Of a stretch of 64,000 nucleotides of DNA, positions 42,122-49,544 are shown piece by piece (the stretch's first letter is position 1; the number at the start of each line of letters is the position of its first letter). The stretch comes from Belliella baltica DSM 15883 (GTDB lineage Bacteria > Bacteroidota > Bacteroidia > Cytophagales > Cyclobacteriaceae): positions 1,942,501-2,006,500 of the forward strand of contig NC_018010.1 of assembly GCF_000265405.1 (NCBI RefSeq). Direction: 5' to 3'. The translations under genes were made by a program, and so were the position numbers. Below the pieces are notes generated by a model. It worked only from the letters and a program-made list of their open reading frames with translations, ran no database searches and had not been told where the DNA came from.

Positions 42122-43704
42122 GTAACTACTCAGGTTGTAAATTAGCTATATGATTTAGATTTTCTAAGATATTTCCCGAACGTTTGATCAGGGTATCCAC
42201 GACGGATCTTATAACACAGAAGTTTTCAGCTCCATTGTTGGATTTGAACTGTCCTGATATTTTTTGTTTCACCTTGATGTTGCGTATGGCTCTTTCAGAG
42301 GCATTGTTATCCGGTGGTACTTTTTGGTGATAGAGAAAAGTAAAAAGTGACTTTCTGTATTTCAGGAGTCTTTTTTGTAGGGATACTGCTTCTTTATGTT
42401 TTGACTCTACAGGTTGGGCGAGTAGGTTATCCATCTTCTCTTCAATGGAAGCAATACTCCTGCTATTCTCTGGATCTGGTAGTTTTTTGAGTTTTCTCTT
42501 CAGTGAGATAGCTTCCCTGAACAGGGCCCTAAGGCTGTCAGCCCATTTAGATTTATAGCGTTCAACAATGTAGTTGAGCTCCCTAAGCAGATGTGCACAA
42601 CAGAGCTGGTGCAGGTTTTCCGAATAGTTGAAGTATGCCCTCCATGCATCGTGGCACAATACTGCCTTTCCGAACCCATCGGGAAAATGTGTATTCATCG
42701 CCTTAAGTCCACGTGATTCAGATATAGCTAACAGGGTGAGTTCCTCGGTCTGATAAGTCCAGACCCACTGTTTGTTTCCATCCACTTTAGCCCCAGTCTC
42801 GTCAGCTCCTATCACAGGACTTTTAGAGACTGCCGTCTTTATCTTTGCATATATTGGTGCAGACTTGCGGGCAAACCTACCGATAATGTTATCGATACTC
42901 CCCTCGCTGAGATTAATACCGAAGCAGTCCCTGAGAAGTTCTTTCATCCTTCTATAGGGAACATACTGTCTGGCATGCAGATAACCGACAATGGTTTCAA
43001 CACCGCTCCCGTACTGTATGGGGGCATTGATATTGTCAGGGAATGACCCACTGATCTTTTCTCCACAGGAACAGTTTTTGGAAAAGATTCTATGCTCGGT
43101 ACATACCACTTTAATCACAGGAAGATCCAGGACCTGTCTTTTGGAGGACAGTTCTGCTGGAACCGCCGACAGATCACCACCACAGCAGGTACAGAATAAA
43201 GGGATGTGGTTTTCTATTATGTCCGGGGAGGATGTCATTTCAAGGGTATGGCCTTTGTGTCCAGGCTGACCGCCGGTTTTGCGCCCTGTATCCTGACGGA
43301 GACTCTGATTTTTTTTGGGGCGGTTCTCGTCTTTTGAAGGGGGAACCGAGCTGTTGCGGCTGTTTTTGGGATTACGGTAACGGGCAAGCTCATTTTCCAA
43401 ATCGGATACCCTAGATTTTAAAGACTTGACCTGCTCCATAAGCTGGAGGTTCATCTTGATCAGTTCCTGAATAAGCGTATCCCTGTGGTCCAATATACTA
43501 TAGAAATGTTTCCTGAATATCAGCACATAATCCCATGAATACCAATAATCCACGCTGTTTTTCCCCACAAAAAAATGTGGATAAACCAACTTTAAAGCTG
43601 ATTTTCGTACATTCACATACAAATACGCATCAATACACCACAGAGGGCAACAAGACTCCAAATACTTGAATATTGGTCAGTAAATAATGTACCTGAGTAG
43701 TTAC
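42122..43704 (-). mobile_element. IS66-family insertion sequence (complete)
   Basis: The element is 1583 bp. Its ends are gtaactactcaggt at 42122-42135 and the reverse complement at 43691-43704, a 14-bp inverted repeat starting GTAA as usual for IS66. It is flanked by a perfect 8-bp duplication (AGCATAAT), so the ends are certain and the insertion is recent. It carries one large transposase gene on the minus strand, with its stop inside the left terminal repeat, and lacks the separate TnpA/TnpB genes of many IS66 elements. About 235 bp beyond the likely start codon are non-coding. Confidence 0.95.
42126..43454 (-). CDS. IS66 family transposase
   Basis: About 442 residues from ATG 43454. A short N-terminal coiled coil (MEQVKSLKSRVSDLENELARY) is followed by the IS66-typical NSRNSSVPPSKDE and KKTGGQPGHKGH-type block, a zinc-finger (CTCCGGDL, CSCGEKI), and the DDE catalytic region (VIGADETGAKVDG, CHDAWRAYFNY, NNASERAIRNIKVKQKISGQFKSNNGAENF). 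The first D, second D and final E are recognisable in these blocks. The frame is also open to a TTG at 43661; which start is used is unclear. Intact, so the element could be active. Confidence 0.9.
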   Translation of the reverse strand: MNLQLMEQVKSLKSRVSDLENELARYRNPKNSRNSSVPPSKDENRPKKNQSLRQDTGRKTGGQPGHKGHTLEMTSSPDIIENHIPLFCTCCGGDLSAVPAELSSKRQVLDLPVIKVVCTEHRIFSKNCSCGEKISGSFPDNINAPIQYGSGVETIVGYLHARQYVPYRRMKELLRDCFGINLSEGSIDNIIGRFARKSAPIYAKIKTAVSKSPVIGADETGAKVDGNKQWVWTYQTEELTLLAISESRGLKAMNTHFPDGFGKAVLCHDAWRAYFNYSENLHQLCCAHLLRELNYIVERYKSKWADSLRALFREAISLKRKLKKLPDPENSRSIASIEEKMDNLLAQPVESKHKEAVSLQKRLLKYRKSLFTFLYHQKVPPDNNASERAIRNIKVKQKISGQFKSNNGAENFCVIRSVVDTLIKRSGNILENLNHIANLQPE

Positions 43705-43712
43705 AGCATAAT
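43705..43712. other. IS66 target site duplication, right
   Basis: AGCATAAT, identical to 42114-42121, ends 19 bp before the -7 box of higBA. Confidence 0.9.
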
Positions 43713-43731
43713 AAATTAATTACATATTTCG

Positions 43732-43739
43732 TAACTTTG
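43732..43739 (+). promoter_or_regulatory. -7 box of higBA
   Basis: TAACTTTG matches TAnnTTTG, 38 nt before higB. The IS66 insertion ends 19 bp upstream, so the original sequence in the -33 region is interrupted by the insertion site. Confidence 0.55.
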
Positions 43740-43750
43740 TTTTGTAATAT

Positions 43751-43765
43751 AGAATAATTTATTCT
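43751..43765. promoter_or_regulatory. Perfect 15-bp palindrome at the higBA start site (HigA operator candidate)
   Basis: agaataa-t-ttattct lies about 11 nt after the -7 box, close to the expected transcript start. HigA antitoxins commonly repress their own promoter by binding such sites. Confidence 0.55.
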
Positions 43766-43777
43766 TATAAAAATTTA

Positions 43778-44074
43778 ATGAGGATCGTTACTCATAAACG
43801 AATACAGGAATTTGTAAAAAAGCATGCTGATGCTGAATTGCCATTGCGATTTAGGTATTCTACTACAAGTAAGAAAGAATGGAACTCTCTAAATGATATC
43901 AAAAAAGATTTCAATTCGGTTGATTATGTAGGGAATCATCGTTTTGTTTTCAGTATCAAGGGGAACAATTATCGGCTGATTGCTATAATTTCATTCAATG
44001 CCAAAAAGGTTTATATCCGATTCATTGGTACACACGCAGAATATGATGAAATACAGGATATTCAAAATATTTAA
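43778..44074 (+). CDS. higB: HigB-type toxin
   Basis: A 98-residue protein of the HigB/RelE-like group: RIVTHKRIQEFVKKHADAELPLRFRY, KKDFNSVDYVGNHRFVFSIKGNNYRLIAIISFNAKKVYIRFIGTHAEYD, with the conserved NYRLI and IRFIGTHAEYD blocks. HigB enzymes cut mRNA at the ribosome. The toxin-first gene order is the hallmark of higBA. It starts 38 nt after its -7 box and 73 nt after the right end of the IS element. Confidence 0.93.
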   Translation: MRIVTHKRIQEFVKKHADAELPLRFRYSTTSKKEWNSLNDIKKDFNSVDYVGNHRFVFSIKGNNYRLIAIISFNAKKVYIRFIGTHAEYDEIQDIQNI

Positions 44075-44077
44075 AAC

Positions 44078-44437
44078 ATGATTAAATCCGAAAAAGAATA
44101 TCAAGCAATCTTAAATAGGGTAGAAGAGTTACTTTCCAATCCTGAAAATATAGAAAACTCAGAATCCAAAAGTTACATTGAATTGAACTTGCTTTCTGAT
44201 TTAGTAGCAGATTATGAAGAGAAATACTATCCCATTCCAACCCCAACTTTGTCAGAAGCTATAAGGCTGCGCATGCAAGAAAGAGGCTTAACACAAAAAT
44301 CTCTCTCTGAATATCTTGGGGTAAGTACCTCAAGAATCAGTGAGTACTTAAATGGAAAAAGTGAGCCTACGCTTAAAATCGCCAGAGAAATTAGTAAAAA
44401 ATTAGATATCGAAGCTTCTATCGTTTTGGGAGTTTAG
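44078..44437 (+). CDS. higA: HigA-type antitoxin with helix-turn-helix
   Basis: A 119-residue protein with an acidic helical N-terminus (SEKEYQAILNRVEELLSNPEN) and a C-terminal XRE helix-turn-helix (LSEAIRLRMQERGLTQKSLSEYLGVSTSRISEYLNGKSEPTLKIAREISKKLDI). It neutralises HigB and represses the operon. It follows higB after 3 nt and is followed after only 8 nt by repeat copy B, so the cassette is tightly bracketed. Confidence 0.93.
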   Translation: MIKSEKEYQAILNRVEELLSNPENIENSESKSYIELNLLSDLVADYEEKYYPIPTPTLSEAIRLRMQERGLTQKSLSEYLGVSTSRISEYLNGKSEPTLKIAREISKKLDIEASIVLGV

Positions 44438-44445
44438 GATTGAAA

Positions 44446-44656
44446 AGACCTATCAGGTTTTCAAAACCTGACAGGTCTAGATATTACAAAGATTTTCTTT
44501 TCTCTAGGATCAAATCAATCTTGATGCCCACCTCTTCCTTGATCCCAAAGGGATCACACGTCTATAACATCGATCAGCCAATCAAAGGTACGACCCCGAC
44601 GGGGTCGAATAGCTCGTCTTAGTTCTTTTCTATAAACATTCGACCTATACGAGGTC
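44446..44656. repeat. 211-bp palindrome-rich direct repeat, copy B
   Basis: Same block order and length as copy A (41876-42086): aggttttcaaaacct palindrome, gatcccaaagggatc, gaccccgacggggtc, tcgtcttagttcttttctat, gacctatacgaggtc. The blocks are diverged by roughly one base in five between the conserved palindromes. Confidence 0.9.
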
Positions 44657-44728
44657 AAACTTTCTGACCTGAAATCCAATTTTAATATATTCATCCACCT
44701 TGATTACAAAGCAAGGAAATGGTAAAAC

Positions 44729-44764
44729 AAAAAAAGCTGACCCTGCAAAGGGTCAGCTTTTTTG
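44729..44764. terminator. Bidirectional terminator between higA and tsf
   Basis: A 15-bp stem (aaaaaagctgaccct 44730-44744 with 44749-44763, 4-nt loop) with A-run and T-run on either side. It ends the ribosomal operon on the minus strand and higBA on the plus strand. CTTAAGTCTTGTGTC words follow. Confidence 0.85.
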
Positions 44765-44803
44765 TCTTAAGTCTTGTGTCTTAAGTCTTATTTCTAAAAA
44801 GAA

Positions 44804-45634
44804 TTATCCTATAGAAATTCTCTTAAAAGCAGCTACAGTCATTCCTTTGCTTACGCTATCCAGGTACTGAGCGATAGTTTGGCTGCTATCTTTCACGAAT
44901 TGCTGGCTCAACAAAGTGTTTTCTTTGTAGAACTTGTTCAGTTTACCTAAAGCGATTTTTTCAAGCATTTCTTCAGGCTTACCTTCTTGTCTTGCTTGGT
45001 CTTTACCCACTTCGATTTCTCTTTCTACTGTAGTAGCATCCACACCGTCTTTATCAACAGCTACTGGGTTCATAGCAGCAATTTGCATTGCTACATCTTT
45101 TCCAGCTTCTTCAACGTCTGCACCGCTAGTGCTTGTTAAAGCTACCAATACACCCAATTTACCATTGGAGTGAATATAAGGAACAACAGCTTCACCAGTT
45201 ACGATTTCATAATGGGAAATTTCGATTTTCTCACCAATCTTTCCAGTCATTTCAATGATTTTCTCAGCAGTAGTGATGTTTTCGAATGGCAATGCCAAGA
45301 TTTGCTCTACTGAAGTAGCATTGTTTGATGTAGCAAGGTCAAGAAGTGTATTTGCGAAAGCAGAAAACTCTTCATTTTTAGCCACAAAATCAGTTTCACA
45401 AGTCAATGAAAGTAAAGTTCCAGTTTTACCGTCAGCACTTACGTGCGTTACGATAGTACCTTCTTTAGTCTCTCTATCAGCTCTAGAAGCAGATACTTTT
45501 TGTCCTTTTTTTCTAAGGATATCAATAGCTTTTTCGAAATCTCCTTCAGCTTCAGTAAGGGCTTTTTTACAGTCCATCATACCGGCTCCAGTCATTTGTC
45601 TTAATTTATTTACTTCTTGTGCAGTAATAGCCAT
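44804..45634 (-). CDS. tsf: Translation elongation factor Ts
   Basis: A 276-residue protein starting MAITAQEVNKLRQMTGAGMMDCKKALTEAEGD, the EF-Ts N-terminal UBA-type domain, with TDFVAKNEEF in the core. It recharges EF-Tu by exchanging GDP for GTP. It is the last gene of rplM-rpsI-rpsB-tsf; 164 nt separate it from rpsB. In that gap lies a hairpin-type repeat of the CTTGTC family (45681-45712). Confidence 0.97.
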   Translation of the reverse strand: MAITAQEVNKLRQMTGAGMMDCKKALTEAEGDFEKAIDILRKKGQKVSASRADRETKEGTIVTHVSADGKTGTLLSLTCETDFVAKNEEFSAFANTLLDLATSNNATSVEQILALPFENITTAEKIIEMTGKIGEKIEISHYEIVTGEAVVPYIHSNGKLGVLVALTSTSGADVEEAGKDVAMQIAAMNPVAVDKDGVDATTVEREIEVGKDQARQEGKPEEMLEKIALGKLNKFYKENTLLSQQFVKDSSQTIAQYLDSVSKGMTVAAFKRISIG

Positions 45635-45680
45635 TTTTTAGTCAATTTATTAGATTAAACTTTTTCTATATTTTTTCAAG

Positions 45681-45712
45681 CCTTGTCAGTCTGCCAAGAC
45701 GGATAGACAGGG
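45681..45712. repeat. CTTGTC...GACAGG hairpin repeat
   Basis: ccttgtcagtctgccaagac followed by ggatagacagg folds as an imperfect stem. It may be a divergent CTTGTCCGCC-type REP unit or a regulatory hairpin between rpsB and tsf. Confidence 0.4.
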
Positions 45713-45798
45713 TTATGTAATCAAGTAGTAAAACAAAAAATTGAACATAGGGGTAAACCTGATGTTCAATCTTTTGTAATTTATTTCAAAGTAGTGGA

Positions 45799-46560
45799 TT
45801 ACTCTTTTGTCTCAGCGTCCACAGCTTTTTTTGCTTCCTCCTCTTCAGTGAGTTTAGCATCTTCTTTATCTCTCTTTCTTTCAGAAAGTCCTTCTTCGAT
45901 AGCTGCGCCAAACGCTTTTACGAGCAAAGAGATTGATTTGAATGCATCATCATTGGATGGGATAGGGAAATCTACCTCGTTCGGGTTAGAGTTCGTATCT
46001 ACCAATGCGAAAACAGGGATACCAAGCTTCTGTGCTTCGGCTATAGCGATGTGCTCTCTTTTGATGTCTACTACGAACAAAGCAGCAGGAAGTCTAGTCA
46101 GGTCAGCAATACCGCCCAATACAGATTCCAACTTTTCTCTTTGTCTTGTGACCATTAGACGTTCTTTCTTCGCTAAGTTCAGATAAGCTTCTTCTTTCAT
46201 CAACTTGTCGATGGAAGACATTTTCTTCAAAGATTTTCTGATTGTGGCGAAGTTAGTCAACATACCACCTAACCATCTTTCGGTTACGTAAGGCATGTTA
46301 AGTCTTCGAGCTTCATCGGCTACTAAGTCTTTCGCTTGCTTTTTAGTAGCTACGAACATGACTTTTTTACCTGAGCGTACGATCTGCTTGATTGCGTTGG
46401 ATGCTTCGTCTAGGCAAACAAGCGTTTTGTTAAGGTCGATGATATGGATTCCGTTCTTCTCCATGAAGATATACGGAGCCATTCTCGGATCCCACTTTCT
46501 AGTTAAGTGTCCAAAATGAACACCAGCATCCAGTAAGTCTTTATATTCTATTTGTGCCAT
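45799..46560 (-). CDS. rpsB: 30S ribosomal protein S2
   Basis: A 253-residue protein: [29 protein letters not shown] at the start, then [82 protein letters not shown]. All are S2 landmarks. The C-terminal acidic tail ([25 protein letters not shown]) is a common Bacteroidota extension. Lies in the order rpsI-rpsB-tsf. Confidence 0.98.
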   Translation of the reverse strand: MAQIEYKDLLDAGVHFGHLTRKWDPRMAPYIFMEKNGIHIIDLNKTLVCLDEASNAIKQIVRSGKKVMFVATKKQAKDLVADEARRLNMPYVTERWLGGMLTNFATIRKSLKKMSSIDKLMKEEAYLNLAKKERLMVTRQREKLESVLGGIADLTRLPAALFVVDIKREHIAIAEAQKLGIPVFALVDTNSNPNEVDFPIPSNDDAFKSISLLVKAFGAAIEEGLSERKRDKEDAKLTEEEEAKKAVDAETKE

Positions 46561-46605
46561 TAATAAATAATATAGTTTCGATATAAAATGTAAAGAATCT
46601 TCCGA

Positions 46606-46992
46606 TTAACGTTTCGAGAACTGGAATTTTCTTCTTGCTTTTCTACGTCCTGGCTTCTTACGTTCTACCATTCTGGAATCACGTGTTAAGAAACCTTCTT
46701 TTTTCAATGTACCTCTATGCTCTTCGTTGATTTCACAAAGTGCTCTAGCGATTGCCATTCTAGCTGCTTCTGCTTGACCTTTGATTCCACCACCGTCTAC
46801 ATTGATTGTGATATCATAAGTACCATCTACACCAACGAGGGCAAGAGGTTGCTTAACCACGATCTGATGCAAATCAAATGGGAAATAAGTTTCGATCGTT
46901 CTGTTGTTTACAGAGATCTCACCTTTTCCTGGTTTCATGTAGATTCTAGCAACAGATGTCTTTCTTCTACCGATTGTGTTGATAATTTCCAT
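46606..46992 (-). CDS. rpsI: 30S ribosomal protein S9
   Basis: A 128-residue protein beginning MEIINTIGRRKTSVARIYMKPGKG and ending with the typical basic tail ERKKPGRRKARRKFQFSKR, which reaches into the tRNA path of the 30S subunit. It follows rplM after 12 nt. Confidence 0.98.
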   Translation of the reverse strand: MEIINTIGRRKTSVARIYMKPGKGEISVNNRTIETYFPFDLHQIVVKQPLALVGVDGTYDITINVDGGGIKGQAEAARMAIARALCEINEEHRGTLKKEGFLTRDSRMVERKKPGRRKARRKFQFSKR

Positions 46993-47004
46993 AGACTGCT
47001 TTGA

Positions 47005-47448
47005 TTAGAATTTGTGTTCTTTTGGTTGTTGTGCAGCATGAGGATGTTCTGGTCCTTCATACACGAATAAGTTTCTGTACAACTGTCTTCCAAGTCTGTT
47101 TTTAGGAAGCATACCTCTTACGGCTTTCTCTACCAAGATTGGTGCAGATTTTTGCATCAATAATTTTGGGGTAGAGATGCGCTGACCTCCAGGGTATCCA
47201 GTGTGACGAACATATACTTTATCGTTCCACTTTTTACCAGTCAATCTAACCTTGTCTGCATTGATGACAATCACATTGTCTCCGCAGTCTACGTGAGGGG
47301 TATAAGATGTCTTATGCTTACCTCTCAAGATTTTCGCTACCTCACTTGCGAATCTACCTAACACTGCAGCCTGGGCATCCACTACGATCCAGTTTTTTTC
47401 TGCAGTTGCGACATTCGCTGATACGGTCTTATAGCTTAATGTATCCAC
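47005..47448 (-). CDS. rplM: 50S ribosomal protein L13
   Basis: A 147-residue protein with the L13 blocks KNWIVVDAQAAVLGRFASEVAKILRGKHKTSYTPHVDCGDNVIVINADKV, KVYVRHTGYPGGQR and RAVRGMLPKNRLG. First gene of the operon behind a promoter with both -33 and -7 boxes. Confidence 0.98.
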   Translation of the reverse strand: MDTLSYKTVSANVATAEKNWIVVDAQAAVLGRFASEVAKILRGKHKTSYTPHVDCGDNVIVINADKVRLTGKKWNDKVYVRHTGYPGGQRISTPKLLMQKSAPILVEKAVRGMLPKNRLGRQLYRNLFVYEGPEHPHAAQQPKEHKF

Positions 47449-47504
47449 TGTGTAAATGTTTAATTATGAGCTTGTTAAATATATTTCACCCTCAAAAAGG
47501 GACA

Positions 47505-47536
47505 CAAAGATAGAAGTAATTTCTTTTTAATGCAAA
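47505..47536 (-). promoter_or_regulatory. Promoter of the rplM-rpsI-rpsB-tsf operon
   Basis: On the minus strand TTTG (complement of 47533-47536) and TATCTTTG (complement of 47505-47512) are separated by 20 nt, matching the Bacteroidota TTTG-N19-21-TAnnTTTG pattern. A small stem-loop (ccct-ttttg-aggg) sits in the short leader, at about 47489-47502. Confidence 0.75.
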
Positions 47537-47651
47537 AGAAAGAACATTATTGCCCACATTTTCACGGCTTTAGTATAGATTTTTATGATGTAAATGTATT
47601 TCTTTCAAATCTAGCCAATTTCCGCTTCAAATGAAGTCAGCGTATTTACTC

Positions 47652-48362
47652 CTACTTATTTTTCTCCAATTGCTTGACTAAGACGTCAAAATCTTTCGGA
47701 TATGGAGCAATGACCTCTATGCTTTCTCCTTTCACTCCTGTGAAATTCAAGGCGTAGGCATGTAGCGATACACGTTGCATAATAGGTTGCTCCTCTGTGT
47801 TTTTCTTGAGGTTGAATCGCCTTTTGAGTTCTGATAGGTAAAGGGGCTTTCCTCCGTATGTTTCATCTCCACAAATTGGGGACTTCAAGTAAGCCAGGTG
47901 AACCCTGATTTGATGAAGTCTTCCGGTGACCGGTTTGCATTCTATTAAGGAATGCTTGAAATAGGTCTTCACTGTTTTGAAATACGTCTGTGCCGGCTTA
48001 CCATCTTTGCTGACTTTGGCGATTCCCTTATTGTTGGCGAGTAGATTTTTGTCCACCAAGACATCTTTGTAATCATGGATGCCTTCTACTACTGCATGAT
48101 AGATTTTATCAACTTTCCTGTCTTCAAACTGAATGGCGATATTTCGGTAGGCCGCAGGATGCTTGGCTATTGCCAGGCAACCGGAAGTCTCCTTGTCCAG
48201 ACGATGACACACCTGGGCATCAGGGGTGTATCCTTTGGCCAAGTCCAGAATATTCTGGGCCTCATGCCGGTCATCCAATGTCGATAAATATGGAAGCTTA
48301 TTGATCACGAGGTAATCCTCATTTTCAAACAGAATAAGATCTTTAAAATCAATTTTCTTCAT
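47652..48362 (-). CDS. RluA-family RNA pseudouridine synthase
   Basis: A 236-residue protein with the RluA-type catalytic motif HRLDKETSG (Asp near residue 57), VNKLPYLSTL-type start (LFENEDYLVINKLPYLSTLDD), KIYHAVVEG and PVTGRLHQIRVHLAYLKSPICGDETYGG. It makes pseudouridine in rRNA or tRNA. It lacks an N-terminal S4 domain. Exact site specificity is not readable. A TACTTTTG box (complement of 48388-48395) lies 26 nt upstream. Confidence 0.92.
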   Translation of the reverse strand: MKKIDFKDLILFENEDYLVINKLPYLSTLDDRHEAQNILDLAKGYTPDAQVCHRLDKETSGCLAIAKHPAAYRNIAIQFEDRKVDKIYHAVVEGIHDYKDVLVDKNLLANNKGIAKVSKDGKPAQTYFKTVKTYFKHSLIECKPVTGRLHQIRVHLAYLKSPICGDETYGGKPLYLSELKRRFNLKKNTEEQPIMQRVSLHAYALNFTGVKGESIEVIAPYPKDFDVLVKQLEKNK

Positions 48363-48454
48363 GCAGCTTCATTTCCCAATAAGGGCGCAAAAGTATGGAA
48401 ATAAATCAAGTAGAAGAAATTTTAACAAAAGAATATTTTGGAGGTGCTTGGAAA

Positions 48455-48590
48455 AAACTCCGTAGGAGTGACCGGCGTCTTAACCATGGGTTTCAACCCA
48501 TGGTAAAAGATGGTAGCTGATGAGTTGAGTGCCGTAGGTACGACCGATCTTATAGAATTATCTACTATCGTCCATCCCTATGGGACTTTT
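48455..48590. repeat. REP-like cluster of short palindromes
   Basis: Palindromic units in sequence: actccgtaggagt (48457-48469), ccatgggtttcaacccatgg (48484-48503), gtgccgtaggtac (about 48529-48541) and ccctatggga. The units resemble, but are not the same as, those of the 211-bp repeats. The remainder of the 378-nt gap contains the hipA promoter and no other gene. Confidence 0.65.
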
Positions 48591-48691
48591 GGGGGAGGTT
48601 TTTTGTTTTTTTTCGAAGGCTTAAGCCTAAGGTTAATATTTCGTCCTTGCCGATGGCACTTTTGATTTGAAAATCTCTTTTTCCTTTATCC

Positions 48692-48720
48692 TTGACATTT
48701 CCTCTTTTATTTTACCTTTG
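48692..48720 (+). promoter_or_regulatory. Promoter of the HipA-like/DUF3037 operon
   Basis: TTG (48692-48694) and TACCTTTG (48713-48720), spaced 18 nt, fit TTTG-N-TAnnTTTG. The start codon follows 20 nt later, so the leader is very short. Confidence 0.65.
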
Positions 48721-48740
48721 GGAAAGGAAAAATCTAACGA

Positions 48741-49544
48741 ATGAACAATCAAACACCAAATTCCAAACTTCGAACTGTCAATGTCATGCGCTATGTCATG
48801 CCGCTTCGAGAAGGGGGGTCTTTGCCTGCTTTGGCAGATGCGGATGATGGATTTAGCTATGTGTTGAAGTTTCGAGGAGCGGGTCAGCGTGAAAAAGCAT
48901 TGATCGCTGAGTTGCTTGGAGGTGAAATCGCAAGATTACTTGGCTTCAAAGTTCCTGAATTGGTATTCGCTAATTTGGATGAAGCTTTTGGGAGGTCAGA
49001 AGGTGATGAGGAAATTCAGGATTTGCTCAAGGGAAGTCAGGGATTGAATCTCGCACTACATTTTTTATCCAAGGCTTTGACTTTTGATCCTGGTGCTACA
49101 TTAGTAGATCCGCTATTGGCTTCCAAGATTGTTTGGCTAGATGCATACATCACAAATGTGGATAGAACTTTCCGAAATACGAATATGCTAATTTGGAACA
49201 GAGAACTTTGGCTGATCGATCATGGGGCTTCTTTCCTTTTCCATCATTCTTGGGACAATTGGCAAAAACATGCAGAAGGTCCATTTCCTACGATCAAAAC
49301 ACACGTCTTACTTCCTTATGCAAGCGAATTGGAAGTAGTTGATCTTGAATTTAAGAAAACCCTAACTCGCGCTGTTATTCGAACCATCGTTGACTTGATT
49401 CCTGATGAATGGATCTTGGCATCTAGAGATGTGGAAGATGCAGAAGAAGGAAGGGCGATCTATGAATCATTTTTAATAAAGAGATTAGAATTTTCAGGAG
49501 TATTTATAAAAGAAGCCGAAGATGCAAGGAAAGCACTTATATGA
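48741..49544 (+). CDS. HipA-like kinase
   Basis: A 267-residue protein with a HipA-type kinase core but no separate HipA N-terminal domain: YVLKFRGAGQREKALIAELLGGEIARLLG (ATP-binding Lys and helix), SKIVWLDAYITNVDRTFRNTNMLIWNRELWLIDHGASFLFHH (catalytic loop D..N..D and metal-binding DHG). HipA kinases phosphorylate targets such as glutamyl-tRNA synthetase; this short version is a different subfamily. It overlaps the DUF3037 gene by 23 nt, an arrangement also known in other bacteria, so the two are translationally coupled. The frame could also start at ATG 48786. Confidence 0.87.
   Translation: MNNQTPNSKLRTVNVMRYVMPLREGGSLPALADADDGFSYVLKFRGAGQREKALIAELLGGEIARLLGFKVPELVFANLDEAFGRSEGDEEIQDLLKGSQGLNLALHFLSKALTFDPGATLVDPLLASKIVWLDAYITNVDRTFRNTNMLIWNRELWLIDHGASFLFHHSWDNWQKHAEGPFPTIKTHVLLPYASELEVVDLEFKKTLTRAVIRTIVDLIPDEWILASRDVEDAEEGRAIYESFLIKRLEFSGVFIKEAEDARKALI

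Noticed and set aside
42772-43414. Plus-strand frames inside the IS element
   Set aside because: They are the complement of the IS66 transposase gene, with no independent evidence.
44934-47004. Plus-strand frames opposite tsf, rpsB, rpsI and rplM
   Set aside because: They are shadows of highly conserved ribosomal genes on the minus strand.
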